Notes under the pieces: generated by a model | The model's input: the letters and a program-made list of their open reading frames with translations, nothing else | Told to the model about the DNA's origin: nothing | Database searches by the model: none | Source: Verrucomicrobiota bacterium | GTDB lineage: Bacteria > Verrucomicrobiota > Verrucomicrobiia > Verrucomicrobiales > DEV007 | Direction: 5' to 3' | Length of the DNA stretch: 41,299 nucleotides | Assembly: GCA_003402735.1 (NCBI GenBank) | Contig: QQNE01000034.1 | Span: 1 to 41,299, forward strand | Position numbers and translations under genes: made by a program | In this document: piece by piece, positions 25,508-34,337 of the stretch | Position numbering within the stretch: position 1 is the stretch's first letter | Layout: every line of letters begins with the position of its first letter

Positions 25508-27838
25508 ATGGCTTGGAAAACAATCATCTTGTTGGTTCTGGCCGCGGGGGCGGCGCCCTTGGCAGGGCACGGGGCGGAGCGGGGCGAGGTCATCTACCGG
25601 AAACTTTGCGCGGAATGTCACGGGGCCGCCGGGGAGGGGGTGGATGGCAAGGCGGACGATCCCCTGCACGGGAAACTGTCGTTGCCGGCGCTGGCCGCCA
25701 AGATCGAGCGGACCATGCCGGAGGACAACGTCGGGGCCTGCGTGGGCGAGGAGGCCCAGGCCGTGGCGCGTTACATCTACGACGCCTTCTATTCTCCCGC
25801 CGCTCGCCTGAAGGGGCGTCCGGTTCGGCAGGAGATGGCTCGTCTGACGGTGCCGCAATTCCGCAATTCGGTGGCGGACCTCGTCGCCAGTTTTCGGGGC
25901 AACGCCGGTCAGATCCCCGGCCCGGAACGCGGGCTCACCGGACAATATTTCGGACGGCGCGGGTTCAGTGGCGACAAGGAATTGCAGGGCAAGGACAAGT
26001 TCAAACGGGTTGATCCCGCGATCCAATTCGATTTCGGGACCGGTCTTCCGTCGCTTCCGGAAGGCGTTTCGTTTCCCGCGCAGGATGAATTTTCGGTGCG
26101 GTGGGAAGGCGGGTTGATCGCTCCGACGACGGGGGAATACGAGTTCGTCCTCGAGACCCGCAACGGGGCCATGCTCTGGGTGAACAATCATGAATGGGAG
26201 GGAGGACACCTCATCGACGCCCTGGTGGCCGGGAGCAACGAGGTGCGCAAGGCCTCCGGGCGGGTCGCGTTGATCGGGGGACGCGTCTACCCGATTCGGT
26301 TGGAATTCTTCAAATACAAGGAAGTCCACGCCTTGATCCGCCTTTTTTGGAAGAGACCGGACGGCGTTCTGGAACCGGTCCCCGCGAGGATGTTGACGCC
26401 GCATTGGACGCACGAGACCCTGGCGTTGAAGACGCCGTTCCCCGCGGATGACCGCAGCGCGGGATACGAGAGGGGCAACGCGGTCTCGCGCGAGTGGCTC
26501 GAGGCCCTCACGGATGCCGCCATCGAGGCGGCCGATTCCGTGATCGGTCATGTGAATGAGTTGGCCCGGGTCAAAAAGGAGGATGCTCCGGAGGTGCGTC
26601 GGGAAAAGATCCGCACGTTCGCCAAGGAGTTTGTCGAGCGGGCATGGCGTCGCGAGTTTTCCGAGGCCGAGCGCGAGCAATTTCTGGACCGGCGTTTGCC
26701 CAAAGACGCGCCGTTGGAGGCATCGCTGAAGCGGTTCGTGATCTACACCCTGACGTCCCCGCAGTTTCTCTACCCGGAAGCAGTGGCGCCGGAGGGAGAT
26801 TGGGCGGTGGCGTCGCGCTTGGCATTGGCCCTGTGGGACTCGATCCCGGACCAGCGGCTGCGGGAGGCGGCCCGGAAGCACCAGCTGTCGACCCGGGAAC
26901 AGGTGGCCAAAGAGGCTTGGCGGATGCTTTCCGACGCCCGGGCCCGGGCCAAGCTGGGTGGATTCTTCGAGCATTGGTTGGAGCTGGATCGTGCCGCGCA
27001 GGTCTCGAAAGATCCGAAGCGTTTTCCGGAATTCAGCCCGGCGATCCTGGCGGATTTGCGCACCTCGCTCGACCTGTTCGTTGAAGAGGTGGTTTGGGGA
27101 GAGTCGTCCGATTACCGGCGGCTCTTGCTCGATGACGGGCTCTATCTGAACCACCGGCTCGCGGCCGTTTACGGGGTTCCCAATGCGGTCCCGGCAGGGG
27201 GCGACGAGTTCCGGCGGGTGGCGCTTCCGGCGCAGGGTCGGGCCGGGCTGGTCACGCATCCTTACCTGTTGACCTCGTTCGCCTACCACGACAACACCTC
27301 GCCGATCCATCGCGGCGTGTTCCTGACCAGGCACATTGTCGGGATGCGACTCAAGCCGCCCCCGGAGGCGATCAAGTTTGAGGACGGGCGGTTCGATCCC
27401 AACCTGACGATGCGCGAAAAGGTCACGGAGCTGACCCGCAGCCAGAGTTGCATGGGATGTCACGCCACGATCAACCCGCTCGGGTTCAGCCTGGAGCATT
27501 TCGATTCCATCGGCCGGTGGCGCGCCCAGGAGAAGGGAAAGCCGATCCAGGCGGCGGGCGAGTTCATCGATGCCAACGGAGCCGCCGTGAAACTGTCCGG
27601 AGCGCGTGACTTGGCGGTGTATGCAGCGGACAGTCCCTCGGCCCACGCCAGTTTCATCGCGCAACTTTTTGATCATTTGGCCAAACAGCCGGTGGAATCG
27701 TATGGACCGGGGACGGCGGATCGGTTGCTGGCCGCGTTCACCGGATCCGGGTTCAAAATTCGCAATTTGCTGGTAGAAATCGCCGTGATCCAATCCTTGG
27801 CTTCAACCGTTCCCTCCTCCCTCACTGCAACCCGATGA
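25508..27838 (+). CDS. Cytochrome c-PA14-DUF1592-type secreted protein (right pair)
   Basis: 776 residues from ATG 25508, which gives the signal peptide [20 protein letters not shown]; the open frame further upstream is antisense to the TetR-like gene. Domains in order: a class I-like cytochrome c with CAECH (residues 34-38); a PA14 domain (about 139-295, GLTGQYF to the [12 protein letters not shown] strand), often carbohydrate-binding; then DUF1592/1588/1585-type sequence including [33 protein letters not shown] and a second CxxCH, CMGCH (648-652), in [17 protein letters not shown]. The PA14 insertion is absent from the left-hand homologue at 20967-22895. Its stop overlaps the DUF1552 start (ATGA). 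Substrate unknown; a role at a polymer or glycan surface is inference from PA14. Confidence 0.92.
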   Translation: MAWKTIILLVLAAGAAPLAGHGAERGEVIYRKLCAECHGAAGEGVDGKADDPLHGKLSLPALAAKIERTMPEDNVGACVGEEAQAVARYIYDAFYSPAARLKGRPVRQEMARLTVPQFRNSVADLVASFRGNAGQIPGPERGLTGQYFGRRGFSGDKELQGKDKFKRVDPAIQFDFGTGLPSLPEGVSFPAQDEFSVRWEGGLIAPTTGEYEFVLETRNGAMLWVNNHEWEGGHLIDALVAGSNEVRKASGRVALIGGRVYPIRLEFFKYKEVHALIRLFWKRPDGVLEPVPARMLTPHWTHETLALKTPFPADDRSAGYERGNAVSREWLEALTDAAIEAADSVIGHVNELARVKKEDAPEVRREKIRTFAKEFVERAWRREFSEAEREQFLDRRLPKDAPLEASLKRFVIYTLTSPQFLYPEAVAPEGDWAVASRLALALWDSIPDQRLREAARKHQLSTREQVAKEAWRMLSDARARAKLGGFFEHWLELDRAAQVSKDPKRFPEFSPAILADLRTSLDLFVEEVVWGESSDYRRLLLDDGLYLNHRLAAVYGVPNAVPAGGDEFRRVALPAQGRAGLVTHPYLLTSFAYHDNTSPIHRGVFLTRHIVGMRLKPPPEAIKFEDGRFDPNLTMREKVTELTRSQSCMGCHATINPLGFSLEHFDSIGRWRAQEKGKPIQAAGEFIDANGAAVKLSGARDLAVYAADSPSAHASFIAQLFDHLAKQPVESYGPGTADRLLAAFTGSGFKIRNLLVEIAVIQSLASTVPSSLTATR

Positions 27839-29145
27839 AGACGAGACGTCATTTTCTGCGCAACCTCGGCCTGTCCGCGGCAACCTTGCCCTTTTTGAGT
27901 GGATTGCCGGGATTTTGCGAGAGCCGGATCAATCGGCAGCGGGTGATCTTCGTGTTTTCGCCAAACGGAACGATTCCGCAGGAGTTCTGGCCGGAGGCGG
28001 AGGGGACGGAGTTCCAGCTCAAGCGCATCCTCCAGCCCTTGGCCTCTTTTCAGGACCAGTTGCTGGTGCTGCGTGGCGTGCACAACAAGATCGGGGGCGA
28101 TGGCGATCGCCACATGCGCGGCATGAGTTGCCTGCTCACCGGAACAGAGTTGTTCCCGGGAAATATCCAGGGCGGTTCAGACACGCCCGCCGGTTGGGCC
28201 AAAGGCATCTCGATCGATCAGGAATTGAAGAATTTCTTGCAGGGCCGCAAAGAGACCCGGACCCGGTTCGGTTCGCTCGAGTTCGGGGTGGCCGTGCCCA
28301 ACCGGGCGGATCCCTGGACCCGGATGTGTTATGCCGGCCCGAATCAACCGGTCGCGCCCATCGATGATCCGCGCCAAATCCTCCGCAAGCTCTACGGGCA
28401 GATGAAGGATCGGGCGACGGTTTCCAGCGTGCTCGACGATGTCCGTGAGGATCTGTCGAGCGTGGCCAAGCACCTCGGTGCGGAGGACCGCGCCTTGCTC
28501 GACCAACATCTCTCGCTGGTTCGGGACTTGGAAAAACAGCTCGACCAATCCGCCCGGGAGACGAGTCGGGTGGGATATCCGGTGCCGGAAATCGATCCGA
28601 GCATCGAGCTGGTGAACGAAAATACGCCCCAGATCAGCCGGATGCAGATCGATCTGCTGGTGAACGCGCTGGCGAACGACATGGCGAGGATCGCGACGTT
28701 GCAATACATGCGATCCGTGGGTCAGGCCCGAATGTCTTGGTTAGGAATCGATGAGGGGCATCACGGGCTCTCGCACGAGCCGGACGAGAACGCGGCGGCG
28801 GTGGAGAAACTGGTCAGGATCAATGAGTGGTTTTGTGGGGAGTTGGCTTATCTGGTGGAGCGCCTTGCGGCGACGCGCGAGCCCGGAGGGGAGGGGTCGA
28901 TGCTCGATCACACGCTGGTGGTTTGGCTCAACGAGTTGGGCAAAGGGAACTCCCACACCTTGGAGGACATTCCCTTTGTGCTCATTGGCGGCAAGGCCCA
29001 CGGGATCCTGACCGGGCGCAGCCTCAAGTTTGACAAGGTGGCGCACAACCGTCTCTGGCTCAGCTTGGCGCATTCGATGGGCCACCCGCTCGAGTCGTTC
29101 GGCACGGCGGTTCATTGTGAGGGCGGGCCGTTGGTGTTGGGGTGA
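27835..29145 (+). CDS. DUF1552 protein with Tat-like signal (right pair)
   Basis: 436 residues. The N-terminus [20 protein letters not shown] is a twin-arginine-like signal. Family segments: [54 protein letters not shown] and the FVLIGG strand near the end. It overlaps the DUF1592-PA14 gene by four bases and is followed ten bases later by the methyltransferase gene, so the transcript probably continues into that cluster. It differs clearly in sequence from the left-hand DUF1552 protein, so the two pairs are not a recent duplication. Activity of the family is unknown. Confidence 0.9.
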   Translation: MKTRRHFLRNLGLSAATLPFLSGLPGFCESRINRQRVIFVFSPNGTIPQEFWPEAEGTEFQLKRILQPLASFQDQLLVLRGVHNKIGGDGDRHMRGMSCLLTGTELFPGNIQGGSDTPAGWAKGISIDQELKNFLQGRKETRTRFGSLEFGVAVPNRADPWTRMCYAGPNQPVAPIDDPRQILRKLYGQMKDRATVSSVLDDVREDLSSVAKHLGAEDRALLDQHLSLVRDLEKQLDQSARETSRVGYPVPEIDPSIELVNENTPQISRMQIDLLVNALANDMARIATLQYMRSVGQARMSWLGIDEGHHGLSHEPDENAAAVEKLVRINEWFCGELAYLVERLAATREPGGEGSMLDHTLVVWLNELGKGNSHTLEDIPFVLIGGKAHGILTGRSLKFDKVAHNRLWLSLAHSMGHPLESFGTAVHCEGGPLVLG

Positions 29146-29155
29146 ATCGGTCAGG

Positions 29156-29905
29156 ATGAAGGCGGACAATCCTTACGAAACGCAGAAGCTGGTCGACGAA
29201 TACCTCTTGTTCCACTACGGCGCGGACGAGGAGATTCTGCCCTGGAAATTCGGTCCCCGTGAGGCGTTGGGGTTTCCCGTGCGCACCGTGTCCGAGACGT
29301 TTGATTGGAGTTCCGTGCCGGAGCATGCCCGGGCGCTGGACATTGGGTGCGCCGTGGGACGTTCGAGCTTTGAGTTGGCGCGCCGTTGCGCGGAGGTGGT
29401 GGGCATTGATTTTTCGCAAGCCTTCGTCGACGCGGCCGAGAAGATGCGGGTGAAAGGGCGTTTGGATTATCGGTGTCTGGAAGAGGCCGCCACGGGTTCC
29501 ACGCTCACCGCCGCCCGCCCGGAAGGAGTCGAGCCGGACCGGGTGCGTTTCGTCCGGGGCGATGCGATGGACCTCGACGGCGACCTGGGGACGTTTGACT
29601 TGGTTCACGCCGCCAACTTGGTTTGTCGATTGTCTGATCCGGGGCGTTTTTTGAGTCGGTTGCCCGACCTGGTGCGCTCCGCGGGTCAACTTGTCCTGAC
29701 CACGCCGTGCACCTGGTTGGAGGAATTCACGCCGGTGGCGAACTGGCCGACAGTTTCCACGTTGGATCTTCTGAGGCGTCATCTGGAAGGGACGTTCATC
29801 CTGCGGCGCCTCCTGGAGATGCCGTTCCTGATCCGCGAACACCGGCGCAAGTTCCAGTGGACCGTGGCGCAGGCGAGCGTATGGGAACGCCTCGGTCACG
29901 GATGA
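29156..29905 (+). CDS. OvoA C-terminal-type methyltransferase (putative 4-mercaptohistidine N1-methyltransferase)
   Basis: 249 residues from ATG 29156, with AGG just before it. The opening NPYETQKLVDEYLLFHYG (residues 5-22) is the hallmark I associate with the stand-alone version of the OvoA C-terminal methyltransferase domain. The SAM-binding motif I is ALDIGCAVGRSS (60-71), and VVGIDFSQ is the acidic end of strand 2. OvoA makes 5-thiohistidine and methylates it to ovothiol A; here only the methyltransferase part is present, and no sulfoxide synthase (OvoA N-terminal) gene is in the window. The substrate may therefore be different. The gene overlaps the next by four bases and lies ten bases after DUF1552. 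Confidence 0.85.
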   Translation: MKADNPYETQKLVDEYLLFHYGADEEILPWKFGPREALGFPVRTVSETFDWSSVPEHARALDIGCAVGRSSFELARRCAEVVGIDFSQAFVDAAEKMRVKGRLDYRCLEEAATGSTLTAARPEGVEPDRVRFVRGDAMDLDGDLGTFDLVHAANLVCRLSDPGRFLSRLPDLVRSAGQLVLTTPCTWLEEFTPVANWPTVSTLDLLRRHLEGTFILRRLLEMPFLIREHRRKFQWTVAQASVWERLGHG

Positions 29906-31203
29906 AACCGGCATCTCCGGATTTGGTTTTGCGCACGCTCGAGGCACGGCTTCCCAGGGAAGGCTTGTTCCGCGGGAAGACTTGGCGCGCCGGTCCAGAG
30001 CCGTTTGCCCTGAGCAGCGTTCAAGTGGCGGATTTGCGGCGCATCGGACCGGCCCTGGTGCGGTTTTTGGAAGTGGCCGAGGATTTCTATCACAGCCGGG
30101 AACCGGAACTCGGTTTTTTCCGGGCGCTCCTGGATCAGGGCAAGCCGGATTGGTTGCTCCGGTTGCACGATTCCGCGGCGGTGCGAAGGCAACTGCCGCT
30201 GGTGTTGCGACCGGACTTGCTCTGGACCGATGACGGTTTCCGGATCACCGAGATCGATGGCGTGCCGGGCGGGATCGGGATGATCGATTTCCTGAACCTT
30301 GTCTACGGGGAGTTGGGGTTCGATGTCATCCGCGGCAGGCAGCTGTTTGGCGAGGTCTTTGTGGAGCGCGCCCTGGCGGTGGTCTTTTCCCGGGAGGCGA
30401 GCGATTACCGCCCGGAGACGGAATGGATGCTGCGTCATGCGTCGGGAGAGCCGGGGACCCAGACCTTGCTGGAGCCGGACCTGAGGATGGAGGACGCCGA
30501 GGCCTTGGCAGGCCGGATCGTGTATCGCTTCTTTGAGCTTTGGGATGAGGAACTCGGCGCGGCGGGGCGTCGTCTCCTCGAAATGGCCGGAGCAGGGAAC
30601 CTGACCCTGACCGGACCGCCCAAGGCATTCTTCGAGGAAAAACTGCTCCTGGCGTTGTATCGCGATCCGTTTCTCCACCCGCGGTGGCGGCGGGAGTTGG
30701 GGGCCGCGCACGCGGAAGTGCTCGATCGGCTGATTCCGTTCGGTTGGGTGCTGGATCCGGAACCACTGCCGCCGCACGCGGTCTATCCGCGATTGGAAAA
30801 CTGGGATTGGAGCGAGCTCAAGGAGTTCTCCCAGGAACAGCGACGGCTCGTGGCGAAGGTGAGCGGTTTTTGCAGCAGTGCCTGGGGATCGCGCGGGGTG
30901 CACGTGGGGCACGATCTTTCCAAGGCGGAGTGGGCCAAGTGTCTCGACGACGCGTTGGCGTCATTTCCGCAGAATCCCTGGATTCTTCAGGAGTTCGCGG
31001 CCTCGGCGCGGGTGCCGAACCGCTATTTTTCCGAAGGAGGAACGGTGGTGGAGGAACCGGGCGTGGTGCGGCTCTCTCCCTACTATCTGGTGGACGGGGG
31101 GGAGACCGCCTTGCAAGGGGTCCTGGCGGTGGTTTGTCCGCCCGACAAAAAGAAGATCCACGGCATGACGGAGGCGACCCTTGTTCCCTGTTGGGAGCGC
31201 TGA
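29902..31203 (+). CDS. ATP-grasp-like protein of unknown function
   Basis: 433 residues from ATG 29902, which overlaps the methyltransferase stop (ATGA). I do not recognise a named family. Segments that suggest an ATP-grasp fold: RPDLLWTDDGFRITEIDGVP followed by GGIG (103-126), like the acidic Mg-binding strand and Pro-Gly-Gly of ATP-grasp ligases; WGSRGVHVGHDLS (about 327), like a glycine-rich nucleotide loop; and NPWILQEFAASARVP (about 357), like the hinge strand that contacts adenine. The order, acidic strand before loop and hinge, would fit a circularly permuted ATP-grasp such as glutathionylspermidine synthetase-like proteins. If so, it would join a carboxylate to an amine or thiol. It is placed between a methyltransferase and an aminotransferase, with three bases before the latter. 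Confidence 0.6.
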   Translation: MKPASPDLVLRTLEARLPREGLFRGKTWRAGPEPFALSSVQVADLRRIGPALVRFLEVAEDFYHSREPELGFFRALLDQGKPDWLLRLHDSAAVRRQLPLVLRPDLLWTDDGFRITEIDGVPGGIGMIDFLNLVYGELGFDVIRGRQLFGEVFVERALAVVFSREASDYRPETEWMLRHASGEPGTQTLLEPDLRMEDAEALAGRIVYRFFELWDEELGAAGRRLLEMAGAGNLTLTGPPKAFFEEKLLLALYRDPFLHPRWRRELGAAHAEVLDRLIPFGWVLDPEPLPPHAVYPRLENWDWSELKEFSQEQRRLVAKVSGFCSSAWGSRGVHVGHDLSKAEWAKCLDDALASFPQNPWILQEFAASARVPNRYFSEGGTVVEEPGVVRLSPYYLVDGGETALQGVLAVVCPPDKKKIHGMTEATLVPCWER

Positions 31204-31206
31204 ACG

Positions 31207-32535
31207 ATGGAAGCAACGGTTGATTTGGGATACGGGGTTCCGCCCCGGGATTTGCGCGGATGGGACCGGGAATTTCTCTGGCACCCGTTCACGTATCTCC
31301 GGGAATGGCTCTCCCCGGAGTTTGAGATTCCGTTGATCACCCGGGGCGAGGGGGCGCATCTGTTCGATGCGGAAGGGCGGAGATTGATCGATGGCAATGC
31401 CTCGATTTGGTGCAATGTTCACGGGCACGGCCATCCCAGGATCCTCGCGGCGGTGCGGCAACAGTTGGAGCGTTTCGCGCACAGTTCCTTCCTCGGCTTC
31501 TCGCATCCACCCGGCATTCTCCTGGCGCGAAGACTCATTGAGGAACATCTCGGGAAGTGGGGCTTCAGGCGGGTCTTCTTTTCCGAGAGCGGTTCCAATG
31601 GCATCGAGGCCGCGTTGCGGATGACCTTGCAATGGCAAATCCTCACCGGTCACCCGGAACGGAATCGATTCGTGGCCTTTCGTCGTTCCTATCATGGGGA
31701 CTCGCTCGGGGCGAGCAGTGTCACCGGCCTGGCCGCTTTCAAATCCGATCTCGGACAGAGCGGGTATCCGGTGGTGTGGCTCGACGAACCGGGCCAACTG
31801 GAGGAGATGGAAAGCGCGGACGCCGTTGCCGGCCTGATCCTGGAACCAGTCATTGCGGGAGCGGCCGCGATGCTTCCTTGGCCGGACCGAACCCTCGCGC
31901 GGTGTCGCGAGTGGTGCGATCGCCACGCCGTGCTCTTCCTGCACGACGAGGTTTTCACCGGGTTCGGGCGCACCGGGAAGATGTTCGGTTTTGAGCACGA
32001 GGCCTGTCCGGCGGACATTCTGATCCTGGGCAAAGCCCTTTCCGGTGGCGTCGGACCGCTTTCGGCGACCGTGGTGACCGACCGCGTTTTCGAGCCGTTC
32101 GCCCGGGCGGAGTCGATCGAGCAGAATTTTCTCTACGGGCATTCGTATGCCGGTCATGCGGTGGGTTGCGCCGGAGGGTTGGCCTCTCTGGACGTGTTTG
32201 CGGAAGAAAAGGTGCTCGATCGGCTTGAGGGACCGGTTGCTGCGTTGGGGGAAGCCCTTGGTCGTCTGCGGGAGCGGCCCGGGGTCAGGGACGTGCGGCA
32301 GCGCGGGTTCGCCGCCGCCGTGGAAGTGGTCCAAGAACCGGGAGCCGTGGCCCGAACCTCTTACGGACTCACCCAGGGGCGGAGGGTCACCCGTGAGTGC
32401 TGGCGGCTCGGTCTGGCGGCGCGGTCCATCGGGAACTCGGTGATCCTGGTCTTGCCGCTCTGCGCGGATCCGGGGATCGTTCGGGAGGCGGTCGATATCA
32501 TCGGGGAGGCCATCCGGCGGACTGTCGGGGCCTGA
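31207..32535 (+). CDS. Class III PLP aminotransferase, BioA-like
   Basis: 442 residues. The N-terminal LWHPFTYLREW and GEGAHLFDAEGRRLIDGNAS are BioA-like (7,8-diaminopelargonic acid aminotransferase), as are FFSESGSNGIEAALRMTLQW and RRSYHGDSLGASSVTG. HDEVFTGFGRTGKMF holds the cofactor Asp region, and the Schiff-base lysine is Lys276 in ILGKALSGG. In BioA the reaction makes diaminopelargonate for biotin. No bioB, bioD or bioF is near, and the gene follows the methyltransferase and ATP-grasp-like genes with only three bases of gap, so a role in the same pathway as those is equally possible. ATG start. Confidence 0.88.
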   Translation: MEATVDLGYGVPPRDLRGWDREFLWHPFTYLREWLSPEFEIPLITRGEGAHLFDAEGRRLIDGNASIWCNVHGHGHPRILAAVRQQLERFAHSSFLGFSHPPGILLARRLIEEHLGKWGFRRVFFSESGSNGIEAALRMTLQWQILTGHPERNRFVAFRRSYHGDSLGASSVTGLAAFKSDLGQSGYPVVWLDEPGQLEEMESADAVAGLILEPVIAGAAAMLPWPDRTLARCREWCDRHAVLFLHDEVFTGFGRTGKMFGFEHEACPADILILGKALSGGVGPLSATVVTDRVFEPFARAESIEQNFLYGHSYAGHAVGCAGGLASLDVFAEEKVLDRLEGPVAALGEALGRLRERPGVRDVRQRGFAAAVEVVQEPGAVARTSYGLTQGRRVTRECWRLGLAARSIGNSVILVLPLCADPGIVREAVDIIGEAIRRTVGA

Positions 32536-32649
32536 GAGAAAAGTCCTCGATGAAGCCGCTGAACGGAGTCATCCCGGTGCGAGGAAGAAGGTGGCGTCCA
32601 CGTTCATTCCCCGCTTGCTCCGGTCGGAGGAATCTGGAATGGGTGCAGG

Positions 32650-34302
32650 ATGGAAGCCCGTGTCCTGTTGCGTCCGGCGTTGCTTTACCTCGCCGTGGCT
32701 GGGGGCAGCCTGTTGCTTTACGGGTTGATTCTCAGCGCCAACCCGGAACGGTATTCGCTGTTCAAGGTCGTCGCCGGCATTCCGGCCGCCGACGGGCAGC
32801 TCCGTTCCCCGGATGATGCCGCCGTCTCGCCGGCGTTGCCGCATCTTTCGCGCCGGGACATCCCGGATCTGGCCCGCCTCAACGACCAGTTTGCAGCGGT
32901 TTTCAACCGGGTCATGCCGGCCGTGGTGAGCATTGATGTCTCCAGCGAGGATCCTTCGGTCCGCCTCAAGCGCTACCGGAAGGGCACCATCAAACTGCCC
33001 AACGGAAAGGAACGGGAAATCATGGTGCCGGTCGAATGGGAATGGGATTCGGTGGATGAGATTCCGGGGGTGGGCTCCGGGGTGATCATCGACGAAGAGG
33101 GCTACATCGTGACCAACCACCACGTGGTGTTGGATGCCGACAACATCGCGGTGACCTTGCACGGCGGGGAGCATTACACGGCAGAACTGATCGGCGCGGA
33201 TTCAACCGTGGACATGGCGGTTTTGCGGATCAAGGATGCCGAGGGCCGGAAATTTCCGGTGCTCCGGTTCGGGAATTCGGAGCGGTTGCGGCCGGCGGAG
33301 ATCGTGTTCGCGTTTGGCAATCCGTTCGGACTGAGTGAATCGATCACCCAAGGGATTGTCAACGGGACCCGGAGGCGATTTGTCGATGACTTGGCGAACG
33401 AATACATTCAGACGGACGCGGTCATCAATCCGGGAAACTCGGGGGGGGCGCTGACCAACATCTTTGGGGAGTTTGTCGGGATGAACGCGATCGTTTATGC
33501 GGGGCAGAGGGACAAGCCGCAGGCATGGCAGGGGATCAGTCTGGCCTTGCCCTCGAACCGGGTGCTTCGCTGTTACGAAGAACTGATGGAACTGGGCCAA
33601 AGGGTCCGGCCTTATTTGGGGGTCTTGTTCAATGACCTGAGCGATCAAGCCAGAGAGATCTCCAAGTTCACCGGCAAGGGAGGCGCCTTGATCTACAATC
33701 TGGAGCCCGACTCGCCCGCCGGGAAAATCCTTCATCCCGGAGATATCGTGCTGCGGATCGGGGCGCACGGGATCGAGTCCGCCTCCGCCGCCACCAAGGT
33801 GATCCAACAAGAACACCCCGGAGTTCCGTTGCAATTCGTCATTTGGCGCGAGGGGAAGGAACAGAGCGTGGTGGTCAAGCTCGGGCAATTCCGGGACGTC
33901 AATCAGATCGCGCTGCTCCCGGGACTGTTTGCCAAAAAACCCTTGCCGTCCCCGGACCAACTCAAGACGGAATTGGGCCTGGTCTTGCGCGAACTGACCC
34001 CAGGCGACCGCAAGGAGACGGGCATGCCGGCGGATTTGGGCGGAATTTTCCTGTGGGGCGTGAACCCGGGGTCGCCGTTGTCCGGGCACCTGGAACGGCA
34101 CGACATGATTCATGAAATCAACGGGCAACCGGTCTGGACCGAGAAACAGTTTTACGAACTGATGAGCGGGTTGACGAATGCCAAGGCCCCGAGGCTGGTG
34201 CTGACGCGCAACCGACGCCGTTATTACCTTCAATTCCGGGCCGCTCTGGCTCCGGCAGAAACCTCGTCCGCCGAGGTTCAGACGGTTTCTTCGAATGTTT
34301 GA
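32650..34302 (+). CDS. HtrA/Deg-type serine protease with two PDZ domains
   Basis: 550 residues. An N-terminal membrane anchor (LLYLAVAGGSLLLYGLIL) leads to a trypsin-like domain with His158 in TNHHVV, Asp188 in STVDMAVLRI and Ser264 in NPGNSGGAL. PDZ1 is around residues 310-400 (LGVLFNDLS to LQFVIW) and PDZ2 around 445-530 (GGIFLWGVNPGSPLSGHL). It should degrade or refold damaged envelope proteins in the periplasm. A charged insert (KRYRKGTIKLPNGKEREIMV) lies between the first strand and the active-site His. ATG start, 114 bp after the aminotransferase; the downstream lipoprotein starts 35 bp after its stop. Confidence 0.93.
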   Translation: MEARVLLRPALLYLAVAGGSLLLYGLILSANPERYSLFKVVAGIPAADGQLRSPDDAAVSPALPHLSRRDIPDLARLNDQFAAVFNRVMPAVVSIDVSSEDPSVRLKRYRKGTIKLPNGKEREIMVPVEWEWDSVDEIPGVGSGVIIDEEGYIVTNHHVVLDADNIAVTLHGGEHYTAELIGADSTVDMAVLRIKDAEGRKFPVLRFGNSERLRPAEIVFAFGNPFGLSESITQGIVNGTRRRFVDDLANEYIQTDAVINPGNSGGALTNIFGEFVGMNAIVYAGQRDKPQAWQGISLALPSNRVLRCYEELMELGQRVRPYLGVLFNDLSDQAREISKFTGKGGALIYNLEPDSPAGKILHPGDIVLRIGAHGIESASAATKVIQQEHPGVPLQFVIWREGKEQSVVVKLGQFRDVNQIALLPGLFAKKPLPSPDQLKTELGLVLRELTPGDRKETGMPADLGGIFLWGVNPGSPLSGHLERHDMIHEINGQPVWTEKQFYELMSGLTNAKAPRLVLTRNRRRYYLQFRAALAPAETSSAEVQTVSSNV

Positions 34303-34337
34303 CAGAACGATTGAATCGAAGAAAGTGGGGGGATTTT

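Noticed and set aside
25412-27793. Minus-strand extension of the TetR-like gene to 1009 residues
   Set aside because: The extension is antisense to the DUF1592-PA14 gene; the TetR-like family sequence begins at ATG 25411.
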